From NCBI GenBank assembly GCA_032622095.1, contig CP136063.1, forward strand, positions 14,859,814-14,923,813: a stretch of 64,000 nucleotides of DNA, given 5' to 3'. Origin of the DNA: Siphonodentalium dalli (Eukaryota; Mollusca; Scaphopoda; Gadilida; Siphonodentaliidae). Positions 28,011 to 41,668 of the stretch are shown piece by piece. The translations under genes and the position numbers were made by a program. The notes under the pieces are model-generated. The model saw nothing but the letters and a program-made list of their open reading frames with translations, did not search any database and was not told the DNA's origin. Positions within the stretch are counted from its first letter, which is position 1. Every line of letters starts with the position of its first letter.

Positions 28011-28463
28011 AGTCTTCTAACATCAAGCTGTATACTTATATAACCCAATCCCTTAAACAGAGTCTTCATCAAGCTGTATACTTATATAACCCAATCTCTT
28101 AAACAGAGTCTTCATCAAGCTGTATACTTATATAACCCAATCTCTTAAACAGAGTCTTCATCAAGCTGTATACTTATATAACCCAATCTCTTAAACAGAG
28201 TCTTCATCAAGCTGTATACTTATATAACCCAATCCCTTAAACAGAGTCTTCATCAAGCTGTATACTTATATAACCCAATCCCTTAAACAGAGTCTTCATC
28301 AAGCTGTATACTTATATAACCCAATCCCTTAAACAGAGTCTTCATCAAACTGTATACTTATATAACCCAATCCCTTAAACAGAGTCTTCATCAAACTGTA
28401 TTCTTATATAACCCAATCCCTTAAACAGAGTCTTCATCAAACTGTATACTTATATAACCCAAT

Positions 28464-29210
28464 CACTTAAACAGAGTCTTCATCAAACTGTATACTTATA
28501 TAACCCAATCTCTTAAACAGAGTCTTCATCAAACTGTATACTTATATAACCCAATCCCTTAAACAGAGTCTTCATCAAGCTGTATACTTATATAACCCAA
28601 TCCCTTAAACAGAGTCTTCATCAAGCTGTATACTTATATAACCCAATCCCTTAAACAGAGTCTTCATCAAGCTGTATACTTATATAACCCAACCCCTTAA
28701 ACAGAGTCTTCTAACATCAAACTGTATACTTATATAACCCAACCCCTTAAACAGAGTCTTCTAACATCAAACTGTATACTTATATAACCCAATCACTTAA
28801 ACAGAGTCTTCATCAAACTGTATACTTATATAACCCAATCTCTTAAACAGAGTCTTCATCAAACTGTATACTTATATAACCCAATCCCTTAAACAGAGTC
28901 TTCATCAAACTGTATACTTATATAACCCAATCCCTTAAACAGAGTCTTCATCAAGCTGTATACTTATATAACCCAATCCCTTAAACAGAGTCTTCATCAA
29001 GCTGTATACTTATATAACCCAATCCCTTAAACAGAGTCTTCATCAAACTGTATACTTATATAACCCAATCCCTTAAACAGAGTCTTCATCAAACTGTATA
29101 CTTATATAACCCAACCCCTTAAACAGAGTCTTCTAACATCAAACTGTATACTTATATAACCCAATCACTTAAACAGAGTCTTCATCAAACTGTATACTTA
29201 TATAACCCAA
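28464..29210 (+). repeat. Recurring block marked by AATCACTT then AATCTCTT
   Basis: AATCACTT S-A followed directly by AATCTCTT occurs at 28,461, 28,791 and 29,163 (spacing 330 and 372 bp). The intervals hold S-A, S-G and AACCCCTT L-A units in similar order. A GTATTCTT (A31T) lies upstream near 28,401. The units are clearly related, but with monomer gains and losses the boundaries are uncertain. Confidence 0.72.
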
Positions 29211-29625
29211 TCTCTTAAACAGAGTCTTCATCAAGCTGTATACTTATATAACCCAATCCATTAAACAGAGTCTTCATCAAACTGTATACTTATATAACCC
29301 AATCCCTTAAACAGAGTCTTCATCAAACTGTATACTTATATAACCCAATCCCTTAAACAGAGTCTTCATCAAGCTGTATACTTATATAACCCAATCCCTT
29401 AAACAGAGTCTTCATCAAACTGTATACTTATATAACCCAATCCCTTAAACAGAGTCTTCATCAAACTGTATACTTATATAACCCAATCTCTTAAACAGAG
29501 TCTTCATCAAGCTGTATACTTATATAACCCAATCCATTAAACAGAGTCTTCATCAAACTGTATACTTATATAACCCAATCCCTTAAACAGAGTCTTCATC
29601 AAGCTGTATACTTATATAACCCAAT

Positions 29626-30185
29626 CCCTAAAACAGAGTCTTCATCAAGCTGTATACTTATATAACCCAATCCCTTAAACAGAGTCTTCATCAAACTGTA
29701 TACTTATATAACCCAACCCCTTAAACAGAGTCTTCATCAAGCTGTATACTTATATAACCCAATCCATTAAACAGAGTCTTCTAACATCAAGCTGTATACT
29801 TATATAACCCAACCCCTTAAACAGAGTCTTCATCAAGCTGTATACTTATATAACCCAATCCCTTAAACAGAGTCTTCATCAAACTGTATACTTATATAAC
29901 CCAATCCCTAAAACAGAGTCTTCATCAAGCTGTATACTTATATAACCCAATCCCTTAAACAGAGTCTTCATCAAACTGTATACTTATATAACCCAACCCC
30001 TTAAACAGAGTCTTCATCAAGCTGTATACTTATATAACCCAATCCATTAAACAGAGTCTTCTAACATCAAGCTGTATACTTATATAACCCAACCCCTTAA
30101 ACAGAGTCTTCATCAAGCTGTATACTTATATAACCCAATCCCTTAAACAGAGTCTTCATCAAACTGTATACTTATATAACCCAAT
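29626..30185 (+). repeat. 280-bp 6-mer, two tandem copies
   Basis: CCCTAAAACAG starts each copy at 29,626 and 29,906. The order is CCCTAAA S-G, S-A, AACCCCTT S-G, AATCCATT L-G, AACCCCTT S-G, S-A. Five short and one long monomer give 280 bp exactly. The copies appear identical. Confidence 0.92.
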
Positions 30186-30557
30186 CCCTTAAACAGAGTC
30201 TTCTAACATCAAACTGTATACTTATATAACCCAATCCCTTAAACAGAGTCTTCATCAAACTGTATACTTATATAACCCAATCCCTTAAACAGAGTCTTCA
30301 TCAAACTGTATACTTATATAACCCAATCCCTTAAACAGAGTCTTCATCAAACTGTATACTTATATAAACCAATCCCTTAAACAGAGTCTTCATCAAACTG
30401 TATACTTATATAACCCAATCCCTTAAACAGAGTCTTCATCAAACTGTATACTTATATAACCCAATCCCTTAAACAGAGTCTTCATCAAACTGTATACTTA
30501 TATAACCCAATCCCTTAAACAGAGTCTTCATCAAACTGTATACTTATATAACCCAAT

Positions 30558-31623
30558 CCCTAAAACAGAGTCTTCATCAAGCTGTATACTTATATAACCC
30601 AATCCCTTAAACAGAGTCTTCATCAAGCTGTATACTTATATAACCCAATCCCTTAAACAGAGTCTTCATCAAACTGTATACTTATATAACCCAATCCATT
30701 AAACAGAGTCTTCATCAAGCTGTATACTTATATAACCCAATCCCTTAAACAGAGTCTTCATCAAACTGTATACTTATATAACCCAATCCCTTAAACAGAG
30801 TCTTCTAACATCAAACTGTATACTTATATAACCCAATCCCTTAAACAGAGTCTTCATCAAACTGTATACTTATATAACCCAATCCCTTAAACAGAGTCTT
30901 CATCAAACTGTATACTTATATAACCCAATCCCTTAAACAGAGTCTTCATCAAACTGTATACTTATATAAACCAATCCCTTAAACAGAGTCTTCATCAAAC
31001 TGTATACTTATATAACCCAATCCCTTAAACAGAGTCTTCATCAAACTGTATACTTATATAACCCAATCCCTTAAACAGAGTCTTCATCAAACTGTATACT
31101 TATATAACCCAATCCCTTAAACAGAGTCTTCATCAAACTGTATACTTATATAACCCAATCCCTTAAACAGAGTCTTCATCAAACTGTATACTTATATAAA
31201 CCAATCCCTTAAACAGAGTCTTCATCAAACTGTATACTTATATAACCCAATCCCTAAAACAGAGTCTTCATCAAGCTGTATACTTATATAACCCAATCCC
31301 TTAAACAGAGTCTTCATCAAGCTGTATACTTATATAACCCAATCCCTTAAACAGAGTCTTCATCAAACTGTATACTTATATAACCCAATCCATTAAACAG
31401 AGTCTTCATCAAGCTGTATACTTATATAACCCAATCCCTTAAACAGAGTCTTCATCAAACTGTATACTTATATAACCCAATCCCTTAAACAGAGTCTTCT
31501 AACATCAAACTGTATACTTATATAACCCAATCCCTTAAACAGAGTCTTCATCAAACTGTATACTTATATAACCCAATCCCTTAAACAGAGTCTTCATCAA
31601 ACTGTATACTTATATAACCCAAT
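30558..31623 (+). repeat. 694-bp 15-mer higher-order repeat, about 1.5 copies
   Basis: CCCTAAA S-G at 30,558 recurs at 31,252. It is followed both times by S-G, S-A, AATCCATT S-G, S-A, L-A, S-A, S-A. The first copy contains nine consecutive AATCCCTT S-A monomers (30,838-31,251), a strongly homogenised run. The C41A variant ATAAACC appears inside at about 30,968 and 31,198 and upstream at 30,366. Fourteen short and one long monomer give 694 bp. Confidence 0.88.
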
Positions 31624-31758
31624 CACTTAAACAGAGTCTTCATCAAGCTGTATACTTATATAACCCAATCCATTAAACAGAGTCTTCATCAAACTGTATA
31701 CTTATATAACCCAATCCCTTAAACAGAGTCTTCATCAAGCTGTATACTTATATAACCC

Positions 31759-32320
31759 AGTCCCTAAAACAGAGTCTTCATCAAGCTGTATACTTATATA
31801 ACCCAATCCCTTAAACAGAGTCTTCATCAAGCTGTATACTTATATAACCCAATCCCTTAAACAGAGTCTTCATCAAACTGTATACTTATATAACCCAGTC
31901 CCTAAAACAGAGTCTTCATCAAGCTGTATACTTATATAACCCAATCCCTTAAACAGAGTCTTCATCAAACTGTATACTTATATAACCCAACCCCTTAAAC
32001 AGAGTCTTCATCAAACTGTATACTTATATAACCCAATCCCTTAAACAGAGTCTTCTAACATCAAGCTGTATACTTATATAACCCAATCCATTAAACAGAG
32101 TCTTCTAACATCAAGCTGTATACTTATATAACCCAACCCCTTAAACAGAGTCTTCATCAAACTGTATACTTATATAACCCAGTCCCTAAAACAGAGTCTT
32201 CATCAAGCTGTATACTTATATAACCCAATCCCTTAAACAGAGTCTTCATCAAACTGTATACTTATATAACCCAGTCCCTAAAACAGAGTCTTCATCAAGC
32301 TGTATACTTATATAACCCAA
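31759..32320 (+). repeat. Variant cluster CCCAGTCCCTAAA
   Basis: Two rare changes travel together, A45G and T5A, giving AGTCCCTAAA at 31,759, 31,897, 32,181 and 32,273. The spacings are 138, 284 and 92 bp, all whole numbers of monomers. Co-inheritance of two linked private bases across four copies is direct evidence of spread from one founder monomer. Confidence 0.88.
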
Positions 32321-33219
32321 TCCCTTAAACAGAGTCTTCATCAAACTGTATACTTATATAACCCAACCCCTTAAACAGAGTCTTCATCAAACTGTATACT
32401 TATATAACCCAATCCCTTAAACAGAGTCTTCTAACATCAAGCTGTATACTTATATAACCCAATCCATTAAACAGAGTCTTCTAACATCAAGCTGTATACT
32501 TATATAACCCAATCCATTAAACAGAGTCTTCTAACATCAAACTGTATACTTATATAACCCAATCCATTAAACAGAGTCTTCTAACATCAAGCTGTATACT
32601 TATATAACCCAATCCATTAAACAGAGTCTTCATCAAGCTGTATACTTATATAACCCAATCCATTAAACAGAGTCTTCATCAAGCTGTATACTTATATAAC
32701 CCAATCCATTAAACAGAGTCTTCATCAAGCTGTATACTTATATAACCCAATCCATTAAACAGAGTCTTCTAACATCAAGCTGTATACTTATATAACCCAA
32801 CCCCTTAAACAGAGTCTTCATCAAACTGTATACTTATATAACCCAATCCATTAAACAGAGTCTTCTAACATCAAGCTGTATACTTATATAACCCAATCCA
32901 TTAAACAGAGTCTTCATCAAGCTGTATACTTATATAACCCAATCCCTTAAACAGAGTCTTCATCAAGCTGTATACTTATATAACCCAACCCCTTAAACAG
33001 AGTCTTCTAACATCAAGCTGTATACTTATATAACCCAATCCCTTAAACAGAGTCTTCTAACATCAAGCTGTATACTTATATAACCCAATCCCTTAAACAG
33101 AGTCTTCTAACATCAAGCTGTATACTTATATAACCCAATCCCTTAAACAGAGTCTTCATCAAACTGTATACTTATATAACCCAATCCATTAAACAGAGTC
33201 TTCATCAAGCTGTATACTT

Positions 33220-36200
33220 ATATAAACCAATCCCTTAAACAGAGTCTTCATCAAGCTGTATACTTATATAACCCAATCCATTAAACAGAGTCTTCTAACA
33301 TCAAGCTGTATACTTATATAAACCAATCCCTTAAACAGAGTCTTCATCAAACTGTATACTTATATAACCCAATCCCTTAAACAGAGTCTTCTAACATCAA
33401 GCTGTATACTTATATAACCCAATCCCTTAAACAGAGTCTTCATCAAGCTGTATACTTATATAACCCAATCCATTAAACAGAGTCTTCATCAAACTGTATA
33501 CTTATATAACCCAATCCCTTAAACAGAGTCTTCTAACATCAAACTGTATACTTATATAACCCAATCCCTTAAACAGAGTCTTCTAACATCAAGCTGTATA
33601 CTTATATAAACCAATCCCTTAAACAGAGTCTTCTAACATCAAGCTGTATACTTATATAACCCAATCCCTTAAACAGAGTCTTCATCAAGCTGTATACTTA
33701 TATAACCCAACCCCTTAAACAGAGTCTTCTAACATCAAGCTGTATACTTATATAACCCAACCCCTTAAACAGAGTCTTCATCAAGCTGTATACTTATATA
33801 ACCCAACCCCTTAAACAGAGTCTTCTAACATCAAGCTGTATACTTATATAAACCAATCCCTTAAACAGAGTCTTCATCAAACTGTATACTTATATAAACC
33901 AATCCCTTAAACAGAGTCTTCATCAAACTGTATACTTATATAACCCAATCCATTAAACAGAGTCTTCTAACATCAAGCTGTATACTTATATAACCCAATC
34001 CATTAAACAGAGTCTTCTAACATCAAGCTGTATACTTATATAAACCAATCCCTTAAACAGAGTCTTCTAACATCAAACTGTATACTTATATAACCCAATC
34101 CCTTAAACAGAGTCTTCATCAAGCTGTATACTTATATAACCCAACCCCTTAAACAGAGTCTTCTAACATCAAGCTGTATACTTATATAACCCAATCCCTT
34201 AAACAGAGTCTTCATCAAGCTGTATACTTATATAACCCAATCCATTAAACAGAGTCTTCTAACATCAAGCTGTATACTTATATAAACCAATCCCTTAAAC
34301 AGAGTCTTCATCAAACTGTATACTTATATAACCCAATCCCTTAAACAGAGTCTTCTAACATCAAGCTGTATACTTATATAACCCAATCCCTTAAACAGAG
34401 TCTTCATCAAACTGTATACTTATATAACCCAATCCATTAAACAGAGTCTTCATCAAGCTGTATACTTATATAAACCAATCCCTTAAACAGAGTCTTCATC
34501 AAGCTGTATACTTATATAACCCAATCCATTAAACAGAGTCTTCTAACATCAAGCTGTATACTTATATAAACCAATCCCTTAAACAGAGTCTTCATCAAAC
34601 TGTATACTTATATAACCCAATCCCTTAAACAGAGTCTTCTAACATCAGGCTGTATACTTATATAACCCAATCCATTAAACAGAGTCTTCTAACATCAAGC
34701 TGTATACTTATATAACCCAATCCCTTAAACAGAGTCTTCATCAAGCTGTATACTTATATAACCCAATCCCTTAAACAGAGTCTTCATCAAACTGTATACT
34801 TATATAACCCAACCCCTTAAACAGAGTCTTCATCAAACTGTATACTTATATAACCCAATCCCTTAAACAGAGTCTTCATCAAGCTGTATACTTATATAAC
34901 CCAATCCCTTAAACAGAGTCTTCATCAAACTGTATACTTATATAACCCAATCCCTTAAACAGAGTCTTCTAACATCAAGCTGTATACTTATATAACCCAA
35001 CCCCTTAAACAGAGTCTTCATCAAACTGTATACTTATATAACCCAATCCCTTAAACAGAGTCTTCATCAAGCTGTATACTTATATAACCCAACCCCTTAA
35101 ACAGAGTCTTCATCAAACTGTATACTTATATAACCCAATCCCTTAAACAGAGTCTTCATCAAACTGTATACTTATATAACCCAATCCATTAAACAGAGTC
35201 TTCATCAAACTGTATACTTATATAACCCAATCCCTTAAACAGAGTCTTCATCAAACTGTATACTTATATAACCCAATCCCTTAAACAGAGTCTTCATCAA
35301 ACTGTATACTTATATAACCCAATCCATTAAACAGAGTCTTCATCAAACTGTATACTTATATAACCCAATCCCTTAAACAGAGTCTTCATCAAACTGTATA
35401 CTTATATAACCCAATCCATTAAACAGAGTCTTCTAACATCAAACTGTATACTTATATAAACCAATCCCTTAAACAGAGTCTTCTAACATCAAGCTGTATA
35501 CTTATATAACCCAATCCATTAAACAGAGTCTTCTAACATCAAACTGTATACTTATATAAACCAATCCCTTAAACAGAGTCTTCTAACATCAAGCTGTATA
35601 CTTATATAACCCAATCCATTAAACAGAGTCTTCTAACATCAAACTGTATACTTATATAACCCAATCACTTAAACAGAGTCTTCTAACATCAAGCTGTATA
35701 CTTATATAAACCAGTCCCTTAAACAGAGTCTTCTAACATCAAGCTGTATACTTATATAACCCAATCCATTAAACAGAGTCTTCTAACATCAAGCTGTATA
35801 CTTATATAACCCAATCCCTTAAACAGAGTCTTCATCAAGCTGTATACTTATATAAACCAATCCCTTAAACAGAGTCTTCTAACATCAAGCTGTATACTTA
35901 TATAACCCAACCCCTTAAACAGAGTCTTCATCAAGCTGTATACTTATATAACCCAATCCCTTAAACAGAGTCTTCATCAAACTGTATACTTATATAACCC
36001 AATCCCTTAAACAGAGTCTTCATCAAGCTGTATACTTATATAAACCAATCCCTTAAACAGAGTCTTCTAACATCAAGCTGTATACTTATATAACCCAATC
36101 CATTAAACAGAGTCTTCTAACATCAAGCTGTATACTTATATAACCCAATCCCTTCAACAGAGTCTTCATCAAGCTGTATACTTATATAACCCAATCCCTT

Positions 36201-36930
36201 AAACAGAGTCTTCATCAAACTGTACACTTATATAACCCAATCCATTAAACAGAGTCTTCATCAAACTGTATACTTATATAACCCAATCCATTAAACAGAG
36301 TCTTCATCAAGCTGTATACTTATATAACCCAATCCCTTAAACAGAGTCTTCTAACATCAAGCTGTATACTTATATAACCCAATCCCTTAAACAGAGTCTT
36401 CATCAAGCTGTATACTTATATAAACCAATCCCTTAAACAGAGTCTTCTAACATCAAGCTGTATACTTATATAACCCAATCCCTTAAACAGAGTCTTCTAA
36501 CATCAAACTGTATACTTATATAACCCAATCCATTAAACAGAGTCTTCTAACATCAAGCTGTATACTTATATAACCCAATCCCTTAAACAGAGTCTTCTAA
36601 CATCAAACTGTATACTTATATAACCCAATCCATTAAACAGAGTCTTCTAACATCAAACTGTATACTTATATAACCCAACCCCTTAAACAGAGTCTTCTAA
36701 CATCAAGCTGTATACTTATATAAACCAATCCCTTAAACAGAGTCTTCTAACATCAAGCTGTATACTTATATAACCCAATCCCTTAAACAGAGTCTTCATC
36801 ATCAAACTGTATACTTATATAACCCAATCCATTAAACAGAGTCTTCTAACATCAAACTGTATACTTATATAACCCAACCCCTTAAACAGAGTCTTCTAAC
36901 ATCAAGCTGTATACTTATATAAACCAATCC
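33220..36930 (+). repeat. Domain enriched for ATAAACCAAT monomers
   Basis: C41A shortens the C run (ATAAACCAAT instead of ATAACCCAAT) in about twenty monomers here, for example near 33,224, 33,318, 33,608, 33,850, 33,898, 34,042, 34,283, 34,470, 34,568, 35,458, 35,558, 35,708, 35,853, 36,042, 36,422, 36,722 and 36,920. Long monomers are frequent. Elsewhere the variant is sparse (30.4-31.2 kb, and single copies near 50,845, 53,635, 54,553 and 57,605). Unique substitutions include CATCAGGCTG near 34,647, CCTTCAACAG near 36,153 and CTGTACACTT near 36,221. Confidence 0.85.
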
Positions 36931-37077
36931 CTTAAACCGAGTCTTCTAACATCAAGCTGTATACTTATATAACCCAATCCCTTAAACAGAGTCTTCTAAC
37001 ATCAAGCTGTATACTTATATAACCCAATCCCTTAAACAGAGTCTTCATCATCAAACTGTATACTTATATAACCCAAT
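36780..37077 (+). repeat. Pair of 49-bp monomers with CATCATCAAAC, 249 bp apart
   Basis: Two monomers (starts 36,780 and 37,029) carry a duplicated ATC, giving CTTCATCATCAAAC and a third length class of 49 bp. They are separated by five monomers (49 plus four of 50). This length class occurs only here that I saw. It shows that the site after position 18, where the 50-bp form has TAAC, tolerates other small insertions. Confidence 0.87.
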
Positions 37078-38879
37078 CCATTAAACAGAGTCTTCATCAA
37101 GCTGTATACTTATATAACCCAATCCCTTAAACAGAGTCTTCTAACATCAAGCTGTATACTTATATAACCCAATCCCTTAAACAGAGTCTTCTAACATCAA
37201 GCTGTATACTTATATAACCCAATCCCTTAAACAGAGTCTTCATCAAACTGTATACTTATATAACCCAATCCCTTAAACAGAGTCTTCATCAAGCCGTATA
37301 CTTATATAACCCAATCCATTAAACAGAGTCTTCTAACATCAAGCTGTATACTTATATAACCCAATCCCTTAAACAGAGTCTTCTAACATCAAGCTGTATA
37401 CTTATATAACCCAATCCATTAAACAGAGTCTTCTAACATCAAGCTGTATACTTATATAACCCAATCCATTAAACAGAGTCTTCATCAAGCTGTATACTTA
37501 TATAACCCAATCCCTTAAACAGAGTCTTCTAACATCAAGCTGTATACTTATATAACCCAATCCTTTAAACAGAGTCTTCATCAAACTGTATACTTATATA
37601 ACCCAATCCATTAAACAGAGTCTTCATCAAGCTGTATACTTATATAACCCAATCCATTAAACAGAGTCTTCATCAAGCTGTATACTTATATAACCCAATC
37701 CTTTAAACAGAGTCTTCATCAAGCTGTATACTTATATAACCCAATCCATTAAACAGAGTCTTCTAACATCAAGCTGTATACTTATATAACCCAATCCCTT
37801 AAACAGAGTCTTCTAACATCAAACTGTATACTTATATAACCCAATCCCTTAAACAGAGTCTTCATCAAACTGTATACTTATATAACCCAATCCCTTAAAC
37901 AGAGTCTTCATCAAGCTGTATACTTATATAACCCAATCACTTAAACAGAGTCTTCTAACATCAAGCTGTATACTTATATAACCCAATCCATTAAACAGAG
38001 TCTTCATCAAGCTGTATACTTATATAACCCAATCCCTTAAACAGAGTCTTCATCAAGCTGTATACTTATATAACCCAATCCATTAAACAGAGTCTTCATC
38101 AAGCTGTATACTTATATAACCCAATCCATTAAACAGAGTCTTCTAACATCAAACTGTATACTTATATAACCCAATCCCTTAAACAGAGTCTTCTAACATC
38201 AAGCTGTATACTTATATAACCCAATCCATTAAACAGAGTCTTCTAACATCAAACTGTATACTTATATAACCCAATCCATTAAACAGAGTCTTCTAACATC
38301 AAGCTGTATACTTATATAACCCAATCCATTAAACAGAGTCTTCATCAAACTGTATACTTATATAACCCAATCCATTAAACAGAGTCTTCATCAAACTGTA
38401 TACTTATATAACCCAATCCCTTAAACAGAGTCTTCTAACATCAAGCTGTATACTTATATAACCCAATTCCTTAAACAGAGTCTTCATCAAACTGTATACT
38501 TATATAACCCAATCCCTTAAACAGAGTCTTCATCAAGCTGTATACTTATATAACCCAATCCCTTAAACAGAGTCTTCTAACATCAAGCTGTATACTTATA
38601 TAACCCAATCTCTTAAACAGAGTCTTCTAACATCAAACTGTATACTTATATAACCCAATCCATTAAACAGAGTCTTCATCAAACTGTATACTTATATAAC
38701 CCAATCCATTAAACAGAGTCTTCATCAAACTGTATACTTATATAACCCAATCCCTTAAACAGAGTCTTCTAACATCAAGCTGTATACTTATATAACCCAA
38801 TCCCTTAAACAGAGTCTTCTAACATCAAACTGTATACTTATATAACCCAATCCATTAAACAGAGTCTTCATCAAACTGT

Positions 38880-39140
38880 ATACTTATATTAACCCAATCC
38901 CTTAAACAGAGTCTTCATCAAGCTGTATACTTATATAACCCAATCCATTAAACAGAGTCTTCATCAAACTGTATACTTATATAACCCAATCCCTTAAACA
39001 GAGTCTTCATCAAGCTGTATACTTATATAACCCAATCCCTTAAACAGAGTCTTCATCAAGCTGTATACTTATATAACCCAATCCATTAAACAGAGTCTTC
39101 ATCAAGCTGTATACTTATATAACCAAATCCATTAAACAGA
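38880..39140 (+). repeat. Short stretch with single-base indel and substitution variants
   Basis: One monomer has an extra T (CTTATATTAACCC near 38,888), the other unusual one reads ATAACCAAATCC near 39,122. Class order around them (AATCCCTT S-G, AATCCATT S-A and similar) is partly repeated 280-300 bp later, but without these changes. They are private, unspread variants. Confidence 0.7.
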
Positions 39141-40371
39141 GTCTTCTAACATCAAACTGTATACTTATATAACCCAATCCCTTAAACAGAGTCTTCATCA
39201 AGCTGTATACTTATATAACCCAATCCATTAAACAGAGTCTTCATCAAACTGTATACTTATATAACCCAATCCCTTAAACAGAGTCTTCATCAAACTGTAT
39301 ACTTATATAACCCAATCCCTTAAACAGAGTCTTCTAACATCAAACTGTATACTTATATAACCCAATCCATTAAACAGAGTCTTCATCAAGCTGTATACTT
39401 ATATAACCCAATCCCTTAAACAGAGTCTTCATCAAGCTGTATACTTATATAACCCAATCCCTTAAACAGAGTCTTCTAACATCAAACTGTATACTTATAT
39501 AACCCAATCCCTTAAACAGAGTCTTCATCAAACTGTATACTTATATAACCCAATCCATTAAACAGAGTCTTCATCAAGCTGTATACTTATATAACCCAAT
39601 CCATTAAACAGAGTCTTCTAACATCAAACTGTATACTTATATAACCCAATCCCTTAAACAGAGTCTTCATCAAGCTGTATACTTATATAACCCAATCCCT
39701 TAAACAGAGTCTTCATCAAGCTGTATACTTATATAACCCAATCCCTTAAACAGAGTCTTCTAACATCAAACTGTATACTTATATAACCCAATCCCTTAAA
39801 CAGAGTCTTCATCAAGCTGTATACTTATATAACCCAATCCCTTAAACAGAGTCTTCATCAAACTGTATACTTATATAACCCAATCCCTTAAACAGAGTCT
39901 TCTAACATCAAACTGTATACTTATATAACCCAATCCCTTAAACAGAGTCTTCATCAAGCTGTATACTTATATAACCCAATACCTTAAACAGAGTCTTCAT
40001 CAAACTGTATACTTATATAACCCAATCCCTTAAACAGAGTCTTCTAACATCAAACTGTATACTTATATAACCCAATCCATTAAACAGAGTCTTCTAACAT
40101 CAAACTGTATACTTATATAACCCAATCCATTAAACAGAGTCTTCTAACATCAAACTGTATACTTATATAACCCAATCCATTAAACAGAGTCTTCATCAAG
40201 CTGTATACTTATATAACCCAATCCCTTAAACAGAGTCTTCTAACATCAAGCTGTATACTTATATAACCCAATCCCTTAAACAGAGTCTTCTAACATCAAA
40301 CTGTATACTTATATAACCCAATCCCTTAAACAGAGTCTTCTAACATCAAGCTGTATACTTATATAACCCAA

Positions 40372-40694
40372 TCCCTTAAACAGAGTCTTCATCAAGCTGT
40401 ATACTTATATAACCCAATCCCTTAAACAGAGTCTTCATCAAGCTGTATACTTATATAACCCAATCCCTTAAACAGAGTCTTCATCAAGCTGTATACTTAT
40501 ATAACCCAATCCCTTAAACAGAGTCTTCATCAAGCTGTATACTTATATAACCCAATCCCTTAAACAGAGTCTTCATCAAGCTGTATACTTATATAACCCA
40601 ATCCCTTAAACAGAGTCTTCATCAAGCTGTATACTTATATAACCCAATCCTTTAAACAGAGTCTTCATCAAGCTGTATACTTATATAACCCAAT
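40372..40694 (+). repeat. Homogeneous run of consecutive S-G monomers
   Basis: Seven consecutive 46-bp S-G units occur here, six of them AATCCCTT and the last AATCCTTT. With the adjoining 13-mer this makes about 1.3 kb in which long monomers and base-24 A are nearly absent, unlike the mixed pattern elsewhere. This is the most homogenised S-G region in the window. Confidence 0.82.
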
Positions 40695-41668
40695 CCTTTA
40701 AACAGAGTCTTCTAACATCAAACTGTATACTTATATAACCCAATCCATTAAACAGAGTCTTCATCAAGCTGTATACTTATATAACCCAATCCCTTAAACA
40801 GAGTCTTCATCAAGCTGTATACTTATATAACCCAATCCCTTAAACAGAGTCTTCATCAAGCTGTATACTTATATAACCCAACCCCTTAAACAGAGTCTTC
40901 ATCAAGCTGTATACTTATATAACCCAATCCCTTAAACAGAGTCTTCATCAAGCTGTATACTTATATAACCCAATCCCTTAAACAGAGTCTTCATCAAGCT
41001 GTATACTTATATAACCCAACCCCTTAAACAGAGTCTTCATCAAGCTGTATACTTATATAACCCAACCCCTTAAACAGAGTCTTCATCAAGCTGTATACTT
41101 ATATAACCCAATCCCTTAAACAGAGTCTTCATCAAGCTGTATACTTATATAACCCAATCCCTTAAACAGAGTCTTCATCAAGCTGTATACTTATATAACC
41201 CAATCCCTTAAACAGAGTCTTCATCAAGCTGTATACTTATATAACCCAATCCTTTAAACAGAGTCTTCATCAAGCTGTATACTTATATAACCCAATCCTT
41301 TAAACAGAGTCTTCTAACATCAAACTGTATACTTATATAACCCAATCCATTAAACAGAGTCTTCATCAAGCTGTATACTTATATAACCCAATCCCTTAAA
41401 CAGAGTCTTCATCAAGCTGTATACTTATATAACCCAATCCCTTAAACAGAGTCTTCATCAAGCTGTATACTTATATAACCCAACCCCTTAAACAGAGTCT
41501 TCATCAAGCTGTATACTTATATAACCCAATCCCTTAAACAGAGTCTTCATCAAGCTGTATACTTATATAACCCAATCCCTTAAACAGAGTCTTCATCAAG
41601 CTGTATACTTATATAACCCAACCCCTTAAACAGAGTCTTCATCAAGCTGTATACTTATATAACCCAAT
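40649..41668 (+). repeat. 602-bp 13-mer, about 1.7 copies, almost all S-G
   Basis: CCTTT S-G followed by CCTTT L-A and AATCCATT S-G occurs at 40,649 and again at 41,251. Twelve short and one long monomer give 602 bp. The second copy follows the first for nine monomers, then changes at 41,669 where AATCCATT replaces AACCCCTT. Base 24 is G in all units except the single long one. Confidence 0.9.
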
